From: Rhytidiadelphus loreus
Taxonomy: Eukaryota > Streptophyta > Bryopsida > Hypnales > Hylocomiaceae
NCBI GenBank assembly: GCA_947034895.1
Contig: OX344764.1
Span: 71,839,348-71,903,347, forward strand
Length of the DNA stretch: 64,000 nucleotides
Direction: 5' to 3'
Position 1 is the first letter of the stretch. Each line of letters begins with the position of its first letter. The translations under genes and the position numbers were made by a program. Below, piece by piece: positions 10,259 to 21,839 of this stretch. The notes beneath the pieces were generated by a model, which ran no database searches, had not been told where the DNA came from, and saw only the letters and a list, made by a program, of their open reading frames with translations.

Positions 10259-10960
10259 GTGCATTTTTTAGTGTGCTAAACTAGTAATTACTAATTAACA
10301 AAGCATGTTTTGCATATACAGTTATAGACTTTGGCATTTATCATTACCGAGGCTTATAGAATTGCTACTTTGGTAGTTCGGTACTACAAACAGTATTAGA
10401 CAAAGACTTATGGATATGCATATTTTCTTGTGGAAAAAGTATTGTATAATGTATACTTTTCAATTTTTGTACTACATGATGCATATGAAATACATATATT
10501 CAATTGTTGAATTCATTTGCATGATATGGCATGTGTGATATGTGGATATAATAATGTACTCATGGCCTAAGAATAAGTGCATTTCGGATTTTGAGTGTAT
10601 GAAGGTATATATTCATGTAAATATATATGTATTAATATTATTGTATGTGTATAAAAATTAAAAAGATATTAACAATTTAACATGAATGTATATTTTGTTA
10701 CAAATATATTGATGTTAATGTATGAAGGGATACATTAACCTTTGAATGACTTGATCCATCCAAAAATGGTAAAATTTCTTATTTTAGCTTAAATAACAAT
10801 CAGGTATTTTTATTGCTTAAAACTTTGAATTCTATATCATTTACAGAAATTGCAATTTTGTTCGCGAATGTTTCTAATTGTTATCATTTCTAACTTTCTA
10901 TTGCAGAAAATCAGCATATAATCATATATGAGGAAAAAGAGGAAAACAATTCAATCACCC
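10259..10960. other. AT-rich 3' flank of the RING gene, no gene seen
   Basis: Contains the presumed 3' untranslated region and AT-rich DNA with simple ATATGTAT-type stretches. No supported gene. Confidence 0.55.
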
Positions 10961-10962
10961 CC

Positions 10963-11726
10963 CTAATGACATTTTTTCTGTCTAAAAACAATAAAAACTG
11001 CCATTTCTACTATGTTGTCCAAGATTCCAACAAAATTGTATTTTTGAAACTGAACCATAGGATCTTGAAATTTACTTGCTTGAAATTATGTGGTTAAAAT
11101 TTCATGAAGTTAGACCGTACAGATTGAAAGATATGACTATATGAGCATTCAAAGTTTAAAAAACAAGGTTTCTTCAACACTAAATTGCAATTTTAGATGA
11201 CTTTTATTGCTATTTGTAGAAAAAATGTGTACTATGGAATTTGAATTAAAAATTTATTGTGTTGAAGACTTGACTTGGGAGTCTATGAAAAAAAATTCAA
11301 AAAATAACAACTTCATTTTCATACTTCAAGAAATTGTCAAGTAGAAGTGTAGAACTGTAGAAGCACGTTTAAAATTGAAAGAAAAAATAAACAATTAATA
11401 GCTCTTAGATGGGATTGAAATACAATAATCCCAATGGTGAGATTGTTCTAGCAAACAAACATAACCTTTTAAAAAACCAAAAATCTGAAAATTGCATTCT
11501 AAAGATTCAATTTCTTTTGTTGCCCACCGAATTCAATTCTACACATCTTGTGGTATAACTTTGGCTTCCAGGCACCGATTGAAATAAAAATTATATTCCC
11601 ACAAAGCTTATTACATTTTCTATCTTCAAAAAAAGTTTTGCAAAATTAGGATAAAATTTCAGCCCATAGAAACCTGCCCGAATTCTAAAGTGTCCCCTCA
11701 GGGGACAATGGGACTTTAGGGGTTAA
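10963..11726 (+). mobile_element. TTAA-type MITE copy B
   Basis: The right end is clear: GGGGACAATGGGACTTTAGGGGTTAA, with TTAA at 11723-11726. It is complementary in style to the left end TTAACCCCTAAAGGACC seen in copy C. The left end (CACCCCCCTAATGACA) is mutated. The interior aligns with copies A and C, including CACCGATTGAAATAAA and ATATTCCCACAAAGCTTA near the right end. No coding capacity, so non-autonomous. Confidence 0.65.
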
Positions 11727-12560
11727 TTTGAAATTTGGGGGGGAGGTGCAAGTAGTAATGGAGGTGATCCAAAAAAAAATCCAATTTCTTATTTTATTTT
11801 TCACACAAAAGAAAGCCACATCAAAGTATCAAATAAGTGAAACAACTTGAAGTCGAATTCCATCTTGACGTCCTAAACTTGAAGTTGAAACCAAATGAAT
11901 CCTTTTATGTAATTGATATACAAAATTTATATACATTTTGCTAGTTCTTCCGATATTTTTTCTTCTTATTTTTTGTTTTTACAATAATTTAGGAATAAAA
12001 GTAAAATTATTCTGATTTCTTAAAGGTAAAGGTGGAAATAAAATTATATGAATTACAAAATATATATTAGAGTAATCCATAATTTGTGTTGTAAGCTTGT
12101 AAAGTGTAAAGTTTAAATTAAGAATGTAGGGTGGAATTGTTTTGGGAAAGTTGTATTGTTGTAAAAATGTTGAAGCATGTAGTCATGTACTCATTTAGCC
12201 AACTTGCCATGAAGAATGAATTCATAGAATAACCACAATTTTCTGCCTCCACCATTCATCATCCGAAATTCTTATAAGCTAAAATTTGAACAGTCAATAT
12301 TTGTTATAATTAATTACACACATCCTACTATCCTAAATATAGTAGGATTTTTTTTGGTATGCTTCTGTAAAGAAATTCAAATACATTCCATACTTGCTCA
12401 AATTTTCTGAAATTGTTATCATTGAATACCCCAAATTTCCATACTTGCTCAAATTCTCTTAAATTTCGTTGAAACATTTCTAAAACCCTTTTTTTTGGAA
12501 TTCCAAACCCTTTTAGCTTCTATTTTGGAGAACTATAACATTCATCCTTTAAGTCTTCAA
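11727..12560. other. AT-rich DNA, no gene seen
   Basis: Includes two nearby copies of CCATACTTGCTCAAATT (about 12388 and 12440), but nothing that supports a gene. Confidence 0.5.
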
Positions 12561-12962
12561 CTTGAATTTTCAAAAACGAGTACCTTGTTTACCATTACAA
12601 ATCCTAAAACTTCTAGCATCTTATTATATTTGTTTTCTTGAAAGTGTGCAACTTAGTTTTAATTCTCTAGAAATCCCATTTTTGGGGTGTGGGGACTATT
12701 TCTCAAGTCCTTGGAGAAGCGAAGAAGACCAAGGGCGATACATGAAGGAGACACATCTTTCCATGAATTCTCTTTCAACTCAAAAAGTAGTTGGACTTCT
12801 TAATACAGCCATTGACTTCAAGAAATTCCCCGAGCTCAAATTAATGGCTGACTGCATTAATTGGTTTCCCTCTTTCCCTCTCTCCATGGGAAGGAAGAAT
12901 CCCATGCTAATTTCAAATCTCAAGGTCAATTCCATTCCCCCCCGTCGTTGGTGGAGAGAGTT

Positions 12963-13072
12963 CTTGCATCCGAGGTCAGGGCGTGAGGGCAGGGACGTCA
13001 AGGCGTGGACGTCCCCCGTCAGGGCGGGGACATGAAGTCAGGGCGGGGACGCCAGGGCGCGGACGTCCGGCC
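12963..13072. repeat. CAGGGCGGGGAC motif cluster
   Basis: Several copies of CAGGGCGGGGAC/CAGGGCGTGGACGTC, the reverse complement of the word that builds the bidirectional promoter at 7556-7803. This may be a subterminal cluster of another hAT-like element. No matching target duplication was found. Confidence 0.5.
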
Positions 13073-13105
13073 GCGGATTCCAATTCCAATTCCAATTGCA
13101 ATTTT

Positions 13106-13222
13106 GAACTCCTTCCTTGAACTCCCTCCTTGAACTCCCTCCTTGAACTCCCTCCAAGCCAATTTTGAACTCCCTCCAAGCCAAATTTAAACTCCCTCCA
13201 AGCCAATTTTGAACTCCCTCCA
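13106..13222. repeat. Minisatellite of GAACTCCCTCC units
   Basis: Units of TTGAACTCCCTCC, three of them extended with AAGCCAATT, repeated about seven times. Confidence 0.75.
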
Positions 13223-13225
13223 AGG

Positions 13226-13550
13226 GTTTGCTATCCCCATACCCAAAATAATGAGATGAACCGTTGCCCTTGAATTAAAAAATCACTTAACTAGTATTTC
13301 ATTTCAATACCCACCCCTCCTAAGTCCTAGACTTGCTTTAGAGTTTAGAGCTCTAGGATCCCATTACACAAATTAGAGGGTGGAGTCTAATGATTGAATA
13401 TTTGAAATCATAAACAATTTTGCTTCATTTCATTCCCAAAGACTCAAACCGCTTTGCTATCCCCATACCCAAAATAATGAAATGAACCGTTGCCCTTGAA
13501 TTAAAAAATCACTTAACTAGTATTTCATTTCAATACCCACCCCTCCTATT
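13226..13550. repeat. Two copies of a 95-bp direct repeat
   Basis: The segment beginning TTTGCTATCCCCATACCC at about 13226 is repeated almost identically at about 13452 (one observed difference, GAGATG versus GAAATG). Confidence 0.8.
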
Positions 13551-14571
13551 TTACCCATTACAAGAAATTTTGGTTAAAGTCTTTAAGCCCTAAATCCTTG
13601 TACCCTTTTTCACGGAAAAAAACCCTTCAAGCATATTCTAAAGCATTATGATTTGTATTTGATTTAAATCCAAAACCTTGTAGCTTTGTATTTAAAAAAT
13701 GAAGACTTAAACCAAAAGCTTAAGAAGTATACGTTGGTAATAGTTTGATTTGTAAACTTCAAATCCAAAATCACAAACACCTTTTCTTAATAAGAATGAA
13801 ATATAAACTTTGAACTTGAATTTAAACAATTATGTACCTTGACTTTCATTAGGACTCGAAATCCTTTGGGATTTTAGTTACACAAATTTAGTCTTTCTTG
13901 TTTGGAAGTTCAATTTCATTTTCTATTTTTATTTTGGGTTCCAACTTTACATGGTTCTACTTCTCAAGTGCTTGATGAAGGCAAGAACTTGAAATTTGGC
14001 CTCAAGAAGGGAGTGACATGCTTTAATACGTTGTCATTGAACTCAAAAAGTAGTTGGACCTCTTAATGCAGCCATTGACTTGAAGATATTCCCCGTGCTC
14101 AAATTAAGAGTTGACTACATTAGTGGATTCTCCTCTCTCTATGGGAAGGAAGAATCCCACCACGGAATTCGTACCAAAGTCTATGGTAGGACCTCCCCCT
14201 CCTGCCGTCCGGGAATGCGTCGCGCTGGGGCGTGGACGCGTCGGAATTGTGTGACGTCCGCGCCCCTGACGTCCCTGCCCCTGCAGAAGAGGTCCGCACC
14301 CCTGCACTCCCAGGCTATAAAGCCAAGCTTGTTGGATTGACTTCTTTACATTTGTCATCTTGGCCTCATCATCTTGGACTTCAATTCACTTTGAGCTCCT
14401 TGGGAGTCTACTTGGGTGACAAATGGCCCTAGTTAGCTGTTGAGGTGATGTAAAAGTCAGTTCAAGCAGTTGATTGGCGCTAACTACTATTTTGTCCTTT
14501 TCATTTGGTGTAATAGCCTCTTCTACAGTTCTACCTCCTCCAAGAAAACGTTTGCATTCGTCGTGAACGCA

Positions 14572-14946
14572 ATGGGAAGTCAACGAAAGCAAACAAAAGA
14601 ATGGGAACCGTGGTATAAGTTCTCTGAGAACGGGGGGAAAGTGAGTTGTGTATTTTGCAATGCAACATTCACCTATAAACGCAAGCGCGCTTTTGTTCAC
14701 TTTGGATATGGCGCGAAGTCCGAGAGGTCAATTTGTCGGAATGCAACGCGAGCCGTGCGCCACCGATTTGCAAATTGTGCAAACTTTGTTCCTCAACGAT
14801 TGAGCCCCGAGGACATGTATGAAGGAGAATCAATTCCCACTGGTCCATCAAGAGCAACTATGGGGAATTTCGTTAAAATGGCGGTATTCCGAATGCCATT
14901 TGTACATGAAGGTCCGGAAAGGTGGTTTAGGATGTGTGCTACGTAG
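14572..14946 (+). CDS. BED-type zinc-finger exon of a hAT transposase
   Basis: ATG at 14572 opens MGSQRKQTKEWEPWYKFS, followed by a BED-like finger: VSCVFC (Cys pair), an aromatic/basic spacer with HFGYG, and a second Cys in SERSICRN. BED fingers form the N-terminus of hAT transposases, where they bind terminal DNA. The frame meets TAG at 14944-14946. A GT donor-like site (GGAAAGGTGGTT) at about 14919 may end the exon before it. The catalytic core is not nearby; a same-strand core lies at 48.3-51.5 kb. Either this is its first exon, displaced by a nested insertion, or it is the remnant of another hAT copy. Confidence 0.65.
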   Translation: MGSQRKQTKEWEPWYKFSENGGKVSCVFCNATFTYKRKRAFVHFGYGAKSERSICRNATRAVRHRFANCANFVPQRLSPEDMYEGESIPTGPSRATMGNFVKMAVFRMPFVHEGPERWFRMCAT

Positions 14947-15564
14947 CCAGTTGGATGTGATGGTGGGGTCCGACAAAGTGATCCCACGGCACGAGAAGAT
15001 GCATTTCTGTGTACTAGGAGAGGAAGGACAGACAATGGGCACAAATCTAGTTCGCAAAAGGCGAGCAAAACGAACGGGGAGATGGTGGAATATTCCTGGA
15101 ATCTTTGGAACCGCAGGCTTTCTGTCGTCGCCTCCTCAAATGGAAGGGGGGGGCATCAGGGGTAGGGGTCAGGAACCCACGATGGACAATTCGGCGTGAT
15201 CATTCATGAACGCGGGATCAACAAATATTGCACAAAGAGAACTCAAAATAGGACTCCTTCAAATGGACGAGCCCCCCCCAAAACGAAACACATCATTTAA
15301 TATTATTTCTCCTCGAAGAAAATGGTCGGTACAAAAATCGGCCAGCATGCACGCCACGCTTCCTAGAGTCTACCAAGGACCTCAACAATGCAATCTCAAG
15401 CACCAGTCCAAAACTACATGGATTGCCATTGATCGCTCACCGTTGGCTACATTATATGTCAAACGCCGTCACTCGGCCAAAACGCATGGTAGCTGAGCGC
15501 GCATCAAAGATACAGCTTCCAACATCCCTCCCCAGCAAAGCCCATCATAATTATTCTTCAAAAG

Positions 15565-18500
15565 TTAGTGTACCTCTTCCTCTGCAATGCGACGCAAATT
15601 GTCCACCGCAAATTGCACTTGTTGACGCGGCGCAATGAAGCTCTTCCCGTCATTCTTCTTCGGTTTCCACGAGGCCATAATACTATCCGTGGATACGTAG
15701 TCCGCCTGGCTCGCCCTACGGTCAATCTTCCATCTGAAACTGGACTTCGTGTCCCACTCGGCGTACAACCGCGCGGTGTCCTTCGAGGTGCCGCACGGGA
15801 TGTACCATTGCACCAAAACTTCACAGAAGTGGACTCCCGCGGGATCGAATTGAGGATTCTCCACGGCCCTACCAAGCCACACCGGATCCTCGCAATCCAA
15901 GCCCGGCCTCACAAACACGTAGAAGCCTTCGCGCAGATCAGTGGCCACGTTGTACGTTGGCGGGGGCCTCCCCTCCAGAGTGCCGATGTAAGGGTCTTCC
16001 GCCTCGTGCTCCTCCCACGTCCAGCCGTCTTGCATGAAGTCCGTCGTGAAATCCCCAGGTTGTCGAGTCTGAGGCCAAAACCCCTGCTGCAACTCATCAA
16101 AGTCGCGAGGGTCTTCTTCCGCTCCGTCACGCAGCGCATTTCTCACGCCGCTCCAATACGCGACCAAATAGGACATGCGCGCCTTGTACTCCGCCGTCCC
16201 GTCTCTGCATACGTCCGTCTAGTGTTGGATGTATCCGTTCAGTCCGCGCACGATCTCGGCTTCGCTCGTCATTTTCTTGGGAGACACGCGGAGGGGATCG
16301 CCTTGCGGAAGCAGAGGCTTGTGCTCAGCATCTTCCTTCCATAACCTCAAGCCCGCTTTCGGCAACCAAGGAATGTCTGTACACGCCAGTTTGTATTGCA
16401 TGATCGGCCAACCGTTGTCGTCCATGAAGAACTTGTATTGCCAGCCGTGCGAGTGGCCCACCAGTTGTTGCTTCTGCATCCCGATGTAAGGTTTCACGTA
16501 AGCCTTGAAATCCGGAACTTCTTCGACCAGGTGGGGAATGAAGGGGCCTTGTTCCATTTCCATGTACGACTGCATCAACAACGGTAAAGTGGGATGGTCC
16601 TTTTCGCGGAGTTGCATGCTCCAACGCCCGAACGATGCATCCATGTCGTCGTGCGTGTGTCCCACAATCATGAAGGATACGATCACCTCTTTCACGATCC
16701 GCCTTGCCACCAAGAGCGACCAAAAACAAAAGACGTACCGGTTCTTGTTTTCCCTCCACGAGTTGTCCATTTGAACGTGGAGCACCGGGGGCAATGGTTG
16801 GGCTTCGATGGGTTGTGGAGGAACCTCTCCCAAAGAAGCCACACAAATCTCGCTACCCGACAGCAATGCTCGATACAACTCTGTGCTGCCGCCTCCAACA
16901 AACAAAGATCGAGAAGACTTGATGGGAGGGGCTTCCAAATCTCGCAACAACTTGGCGATGGATCCCACGGTGAAGTTGCTGTCGCTCCGAAACACGTCCA
17001 AATTGTAATGTGCGTATTTGCCATCCCCATGCCCGTGTGCAAAGATTCCCGTCACTTTCATGGGCAACTTCATGAGTCCATCGAGTGCCTTCGTTTTTCT
17101 CGCCAATGCGGGACATGCTGTTTTCGAATGGTCCATCTTGTCGTGCATGATGGATAACAATTGCATGGGTTGCAATTTGGACAACCATCTACTCCGGTAG
17201 TAGGCATGCCGACAGGCCTCTTGCAGAAACAAGTGCTTCTCGAAACGCTTCTAGATTCGTTCGTAGTCCTCGCACCCAGGTGCAAAAGAAGCACGTAATT
17301 GCTTCAAGGTGTCGCAAATGCTACATCTTGCAAAGGAATCTCCTCTTCCCTTGATGACGTACTCGAAAAAATGTTTTGTCCGGATCTTATTGAAACAAGA
17401 TTGCGAAAGGGCGGACAACCCGAGTCCGGAGTTGGCCTGCAAACAGTGCCAAGCACATGGTTGTTGGATGAATGATCACAATGGACAAGGACTTTGGATC
17501 ATTGTCATGAGTAATGCGCAGTGGAGCCAGTGCCTCATTCTCTGAATCTCAAGTGATGCTGTAGGTACGTGGGAAGCTTACCTCGTTCACGGTGACCAAC
17601 AATTGCCCCCATTCGGTTCCGGCGGGGAGCACTTTGATGCCCACTTTCTCGCCTGTGCGCAAGGTGTGAGACAAATGGGGCATGTGGTCGGCCCTTGCCT
17701 CCAATAATGAGCGCAAAGTCTCGATGGCTTGTACAGTTGCATCCCTAGCCTTTGTATGGTGGTGGTTTCCGTGCAGAGCGCCTCTGACGCTGACCTTGGC
17801 CTTGGCTTTGTACCTCTCGAACGTGCGGTGAGTAATGTTGTGCACAACCCTCCAGGCATGCGGACAGATGTCTATGCCTTCTACGGTGACCATTTTCCTC
17901 CTTCCGCTTCCCCATGCTTCGTGCAGCGCCCTGTGTACGTCCAAATTTCGGGTGCTCCTGATTTGAAATGACTGGATGTGCATTTCTGTCCGCAGCGCGT
18001 GAATGGTGGAAGGAGAGAATTTGCGAGTGCATTCCTTGTCGCAACAAAGTTGCGCGTAGACCTCGGCGATGGACTCATGTGATAGCATCTTGGTCCTTTT
18101 GTTCAATGTTGCGGCAGCTCGAGTTCTCCTGTCATAGCGATATTGTCGTCCGCCCGTTCTCTTCCGGTTTCCTTGTAGTTCTTCCTCGATAGCCCGTCGT
18201 TTGCGAGCGTGATCATAAACACTAATATACCCGTGTTCACCGTGATAAAAGACGCGTCGCATAGGCCATCGCAAGCACATGTCGCTGACGCTGTGGTCCC
18301 TATTGAGGACCTCGAGCACAACAATGCCGACGTCATCCACGCCCAGCCTATTGTTACCATCAATGCATGCGTTTGGACTGGCATTGATGATGATGACTTC
18401 CGCGAAATCGGTGCCGTCGGCGTGCCTCGCGAGCAGTGCTTTGCCAGACCATGCGTCCCGACCAATGCCCTCACAATCCGGAATGGGAGTGGCGTCCACA

Positions 18501-18674
18501 TCTGCCTGGGCAGGTGCCTCCAAGTCGACGTCTTCCTCTTCACATTCTTGGAACCCCTGCGCATGCCGCGGTCAAGAATCAACTCGGGACGCGGAGCAGA
18601 ATGCCGAGAGGTGACGCAGGGTCGATGAGTAAGTGGGGTACCTCGTCGCCGTCGGATTCGCTGCCAGAAGCCAT
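15565..18674 (-). pseudogene. DUF7869-family transposon protein, three exons, two in-frame TAG codons
   Basis: Proposed structure: exon 1 18674-18642 (MASGSESDGDE), intron 18641-18557, exon 2 18556-17582, intron 17581-17437, exon 3 17436-15565 ending in TAA. All junctions are GT-AG and phase 0, giving about 959 codons. Family features in order: Cys-rich segment and CPHAWRVVHNI in exon 2; CSICDTLKQLR, IMHDKMDHSKTACP, QMDNSWRENKNR and GHTHDDMDASFGRW in exon 3. The DN/HTHDD motifs look like an RNase-H-like metal site. DUF7869 proteins are common in mosses and invertebrates and are generally thought to belong to mobile elements, though the activity is unproven. TAG at 17251-17253 and 16219-16221 interrupt an otherwise perfect frame, so the copy is either recently dead or depends on TAG being read through. 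Confidence 0.75.
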
Positions 18675-19020
18675 ACTGGCCCCTCGGAAGTTGTTTCCGG
18701 AAACGAAGTCTCCCACTCCACGGAGGGCCCGCACGGGAGCTCCGTAAGTTGTCGCAGGAAGTGGTAAATGCTTCCCCGACGAATTCGATCCGACCGCGCG
18801 GTCTGGAAGACAGGATATTCAAATCATTCAGACATCCCGTGTGCATGCATGACATGATACTCATCCGACGGACTGTAACCTTTGTCTTGAAAATGTCATT
18901 CATAATTGCCAAGTGCTCTCCAGGATCAGACCGCGCAGTCTGTTCGTGAGGAGCCACGGGAAGACCACTAGAGCAGGAGATGAACCTACGGCAACCGGTA
19001 CTAGTCAGAATTCGACGGCG

Positions 19021-19043
19021 TCAGACTCACTGCCAGCCTCCAT
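19021..19043 (-). pseudogene. Duplicate of the DUF7869 first exon
   Basis: The minus-strand sequence from ATG 19043 reads MEAGSESDA then stops a few codons later. It closely matches MASGSESDGDE at 18674, 369 bp away. This suggests local duplication of the gene's 5' end. Confidence 0.5.
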
Positions 19044-19396
19044 ACTTGTATAGGACGATATCTTCGGCAGTGAACGTGTCGTTCGTTTAGACCGTGCGGT
19101 CTAATTCGAGAGGTCTGTGGATTCATAGAAATAAGACCATGCATGTTTCGGAATCCGATGAGCGGAACCTCCCGGAGCAGTAACTTGCTCGGAACATTTT
19201 AGACCGCGTGGTCTGAACTGTTGTCCGAACTACTCGGATCCAGTCCTTCCAAGTAGAGGTAACACGGAGCATTTCAGAGCGCACGGTCTGGAATGAGAAT
19301 CCAGAATTTCGACAAATGCTGTACGAGCAGGAAACAGTTGTCATCGCTTGGACATAAATGAAAATCCGATGTTGGAACACGAGGTGAGGTATCAAA

Positions 19397-19596
19397 CATT
19401 TCAGACCGCGCGGTCTGAAATGTGAAATCCGATGGATCTCCAAAATGGACTCTCCGTTGTCGGATCTCTGAATACGGTCGAAAAACATTTCAGACCGCAC
19501 GGTCTGAAATGTGAAATCCGATGGATCTCCAAAATGGACTCTCCGTTGTCGGATCTCTGAATACGGTCGAAAAACATTTCAGACCGCGCGGTCTGG
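19397..19596. repeat. 89-bp tandem duplication carrying the palindrome
   Basis: Palindrome-containing units start at 19397, 19486 and (partial) 19575. The first two are nearly identical over 89 bp. The middle palindrome differs by one CpG transition (CGCACGG). Confidence 0.92.
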
Positions 19597-20416
19597 AATG
19601 AGTGGGGGGTGCAGTTTCAGGATATCAAATCCTCCGTCTCAAAACGTTTCAGACCGTGCGGTCAAAAACAAAAAGGCCTCACTCGTAAGGTGACTTCCAA
19701 CCTCAATGTGTTCACACCGTGCAACGTGAACAAGTCGGTGTACAGACGTACCTAATAAAACGGAGCATCTAAGTAACTAATGTGCAGTCAGGGAGGTAAC
19801 ACAAATGACGATGAACTGTTGTCCAGAATGCCAACCAATCGAAAGGCAATTCCACAGGGGAAGAGTGGATAATATAACAATGACAGCCAAACACAATTGA
19901 TATTCTAGAAATCCAGAATGGTATTCCTAGTTGCAATGCCGGTATTCCAATGTAATGGCACCACATTCCATTAAAATGGCACTGAATTCGCGAGACAAGA
20001 ACACTACATTCCGGGAAATGACAAGCTTGCCGCCATTCTCGCAAAATGGACCCAATGAGCATAATTGAACAACCGATCACAATTCTTGAAATCGGGGTAC
20101 ACCCGAAACTGAATGAGGTAAGCCACAAATTAAATGCATGCACGCGGAGAATGACTTACATTTGCAATGGACAATATAACATTGAATGGAATGAAATCGA
20201 GCATTCATTTGGCATTGACAGCAGATCAAACATCCATGAAATTGCAAGAACTTGATTTGAATTCGGAAAACACCTTTGCATCCATCTCATCCGAAATCAG
20301 TAGGATTCGATGAGGCCGAACCTTCCATTCCGACCATGCAAGTCACACTACGCAAAGGAACGATCCCTACATTCTCCGACTAGGAAGCGAAATCAAACAC
20401 GGAGACGTCTTCGTAC

Positions 20417-20545
20417 CTGAAAGGGAGGCGGTCCGACGTGATCTTCTGACTCAAGGCGCCGATGAGCGGCAACGCAGCGATCCAAAATTCGCCCCAAACG
20501 CGTGTCTACGGAGCTCACGCGAGAACGACGACGGGAGGAAGACAT
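20417..20545 (-). CDS. Candidate 5' exon, Arg/Ser-rich
   Basis: On the minus strand, ATG 20545 opens 43 codons (starting MSSSRRRSRVSSVDTRLGR), ending at a good donor, CAG|GTACGA, at 20417/20416. There is no downstream in-frame partner I can prove. It could be an alternative first exon of the DUF7869 gene or a remnant of another gene. Confidence 0.35.
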
Positions 20546-21221
20546 GCAGCGACGGAGCCCGCGGGAGAACGGTGACGGGAGGGAGACATGCGGCAGACGA
20601 AGCCGGCGACCTAGAGTGCTAGACTTCCTTCATTTAATGCGCTCGGCGGCCAGCACATAAAAGCCCGTGGGGCCCACTTGGAAGCCCGTTCGTTGTGTAC
20701 CTTTCTCCACCTAAGTATGTTGCAGGTAGGTGATGACGTAGAATTCGGAATTTCCGAATGATAAGAAAAGATGTCACTTGGTGATAAGCAAATCAAATAA
20801 CACAAGAAGAACAAAGTTCACATTATGAAAAAATAAACATGTGCGCAAACATTGACATATACATCATATATATTGTGACCACACTTTATACTCTAATTTC
20901 AATTTCAGTTTGGGAGTATTAGTTCTGAATTGTCGAATGGAGGGAAGAGGGGGAAAAAATAGAATAATCCTATTCCGATTTGCTTCATTTCCGAGGCATT
21001 CAAAACTGGATCGGGCACGAAAAATTAAAGAAGGATCACAATTAAAGGGAGAATTGAACCCGACCATGCATAGACTTGTTCTAAATTGGATTTGAACTAT
21101 GTGAACCCCAACGGGGACCTGGTTCGAACAATGTCCACTGGGATATTGGAACAACTGCATTCAGAACTCAGTCACGAAAGTCATTTCCCAAAAACATGCT
21201 CACAAAACCAGAAAGTGAACA

Positions 21222-21255
21222 TTCACAGTTCAGACCGCGCGGTCTGAACTGTGAA
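21222..21255. repeat. 34-bp perfect palindrome
   Basis: The longest member of the family: the 18-bp core is extended by eight complementary bases on each side (left arm TTCACAGT, right arm ACTGTGAA), with no mismatch. Confidence 0.95.
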
Positions 21256-21839
21256 AACGGCAGAACTTGAGAAATTCCTGCACGACAGGGACTGGACGTC
21301 TTCACAGGAATCCAGTCATAGAAATTTGTCATCCTCCAAACGAGGCCTTCTGCCTGACCTTGGAGTGTCCTTTCATATCGACAGGTTTGCATTTCAGACC
21401 CCGCGGTCTCAAATGTGAAAGTCACGGACCTCGCGGAAATCGAACAAGCTGAAGGTGTACTGAAATTCAATCTAATAGGCACTCTACATGTCATTGAATA
21501 ATCACGAATCAGAATTACGAACTCAAATAGAAAGGGAATGATACCTTTGGAAGCTCCAAGGGGAACAATAATTTGATTTCATGTAAATTACTGAAAAAAC
21601 ACGAAACCAAAGGCAATGCAATGCATTCAATTTCATTTCAAAGAAAAGGTCGTTGAAAGTCAGGAATTAGTCAAAGTGGGATGGAACAAGAATTACTAAT
21701 AGTACAACACATTCATTTGTCCATCAAGCTCTGTCAATGGCTCGGGCTTCAAAATACGAGGGAAGCGACAAATACAAGAGAATCATGGGACGTACAGTAG
21801 GGTCATCTACAGAAAACTCGTGTGATACTCTCCCATTTA

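Larger units (their letters stand above)
12650..14235. repeat. Direct duplication, offset about 1.26 kb
   Basis: The segment around 12777-12905 (starting AACTCAAAAAGTAGTTGGAC) recurs at about 14039-14165 with roughly 85-90% identity. Both copies are followed by GC-rich GGACGTC-containing DNA. The open frames here (for example 12562-13035) are carried by the repeat and have no recognisable protein similarity. Confidence 0.65.

Noticed and set aside
12562..13035. 157-codon open frame as a gene
   Set aside because: It lies in a duplicated low-complexity segment, its homologous copy is not open, and no domain is visible.
13051..14280. Nested hAT element bounded by CAGGGCGCGGACGTC and its near-inverse at about 14262
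   Set aside because: The flanking 8-bp sequences do not match and the inverted similarity is short and in low-complexity GC DNA.
15568..16344. Plus-strand open frame of 258 codons opposite the DUF7869 gene
   Set aside because: Antisense shadow of a GC-rich coding exon. The minus strand has the family motifs.
21120..21160. tRNA T-arm-like GGTTCGAAC
   Set aside because: No flanking stem pairing or A/B-box context.
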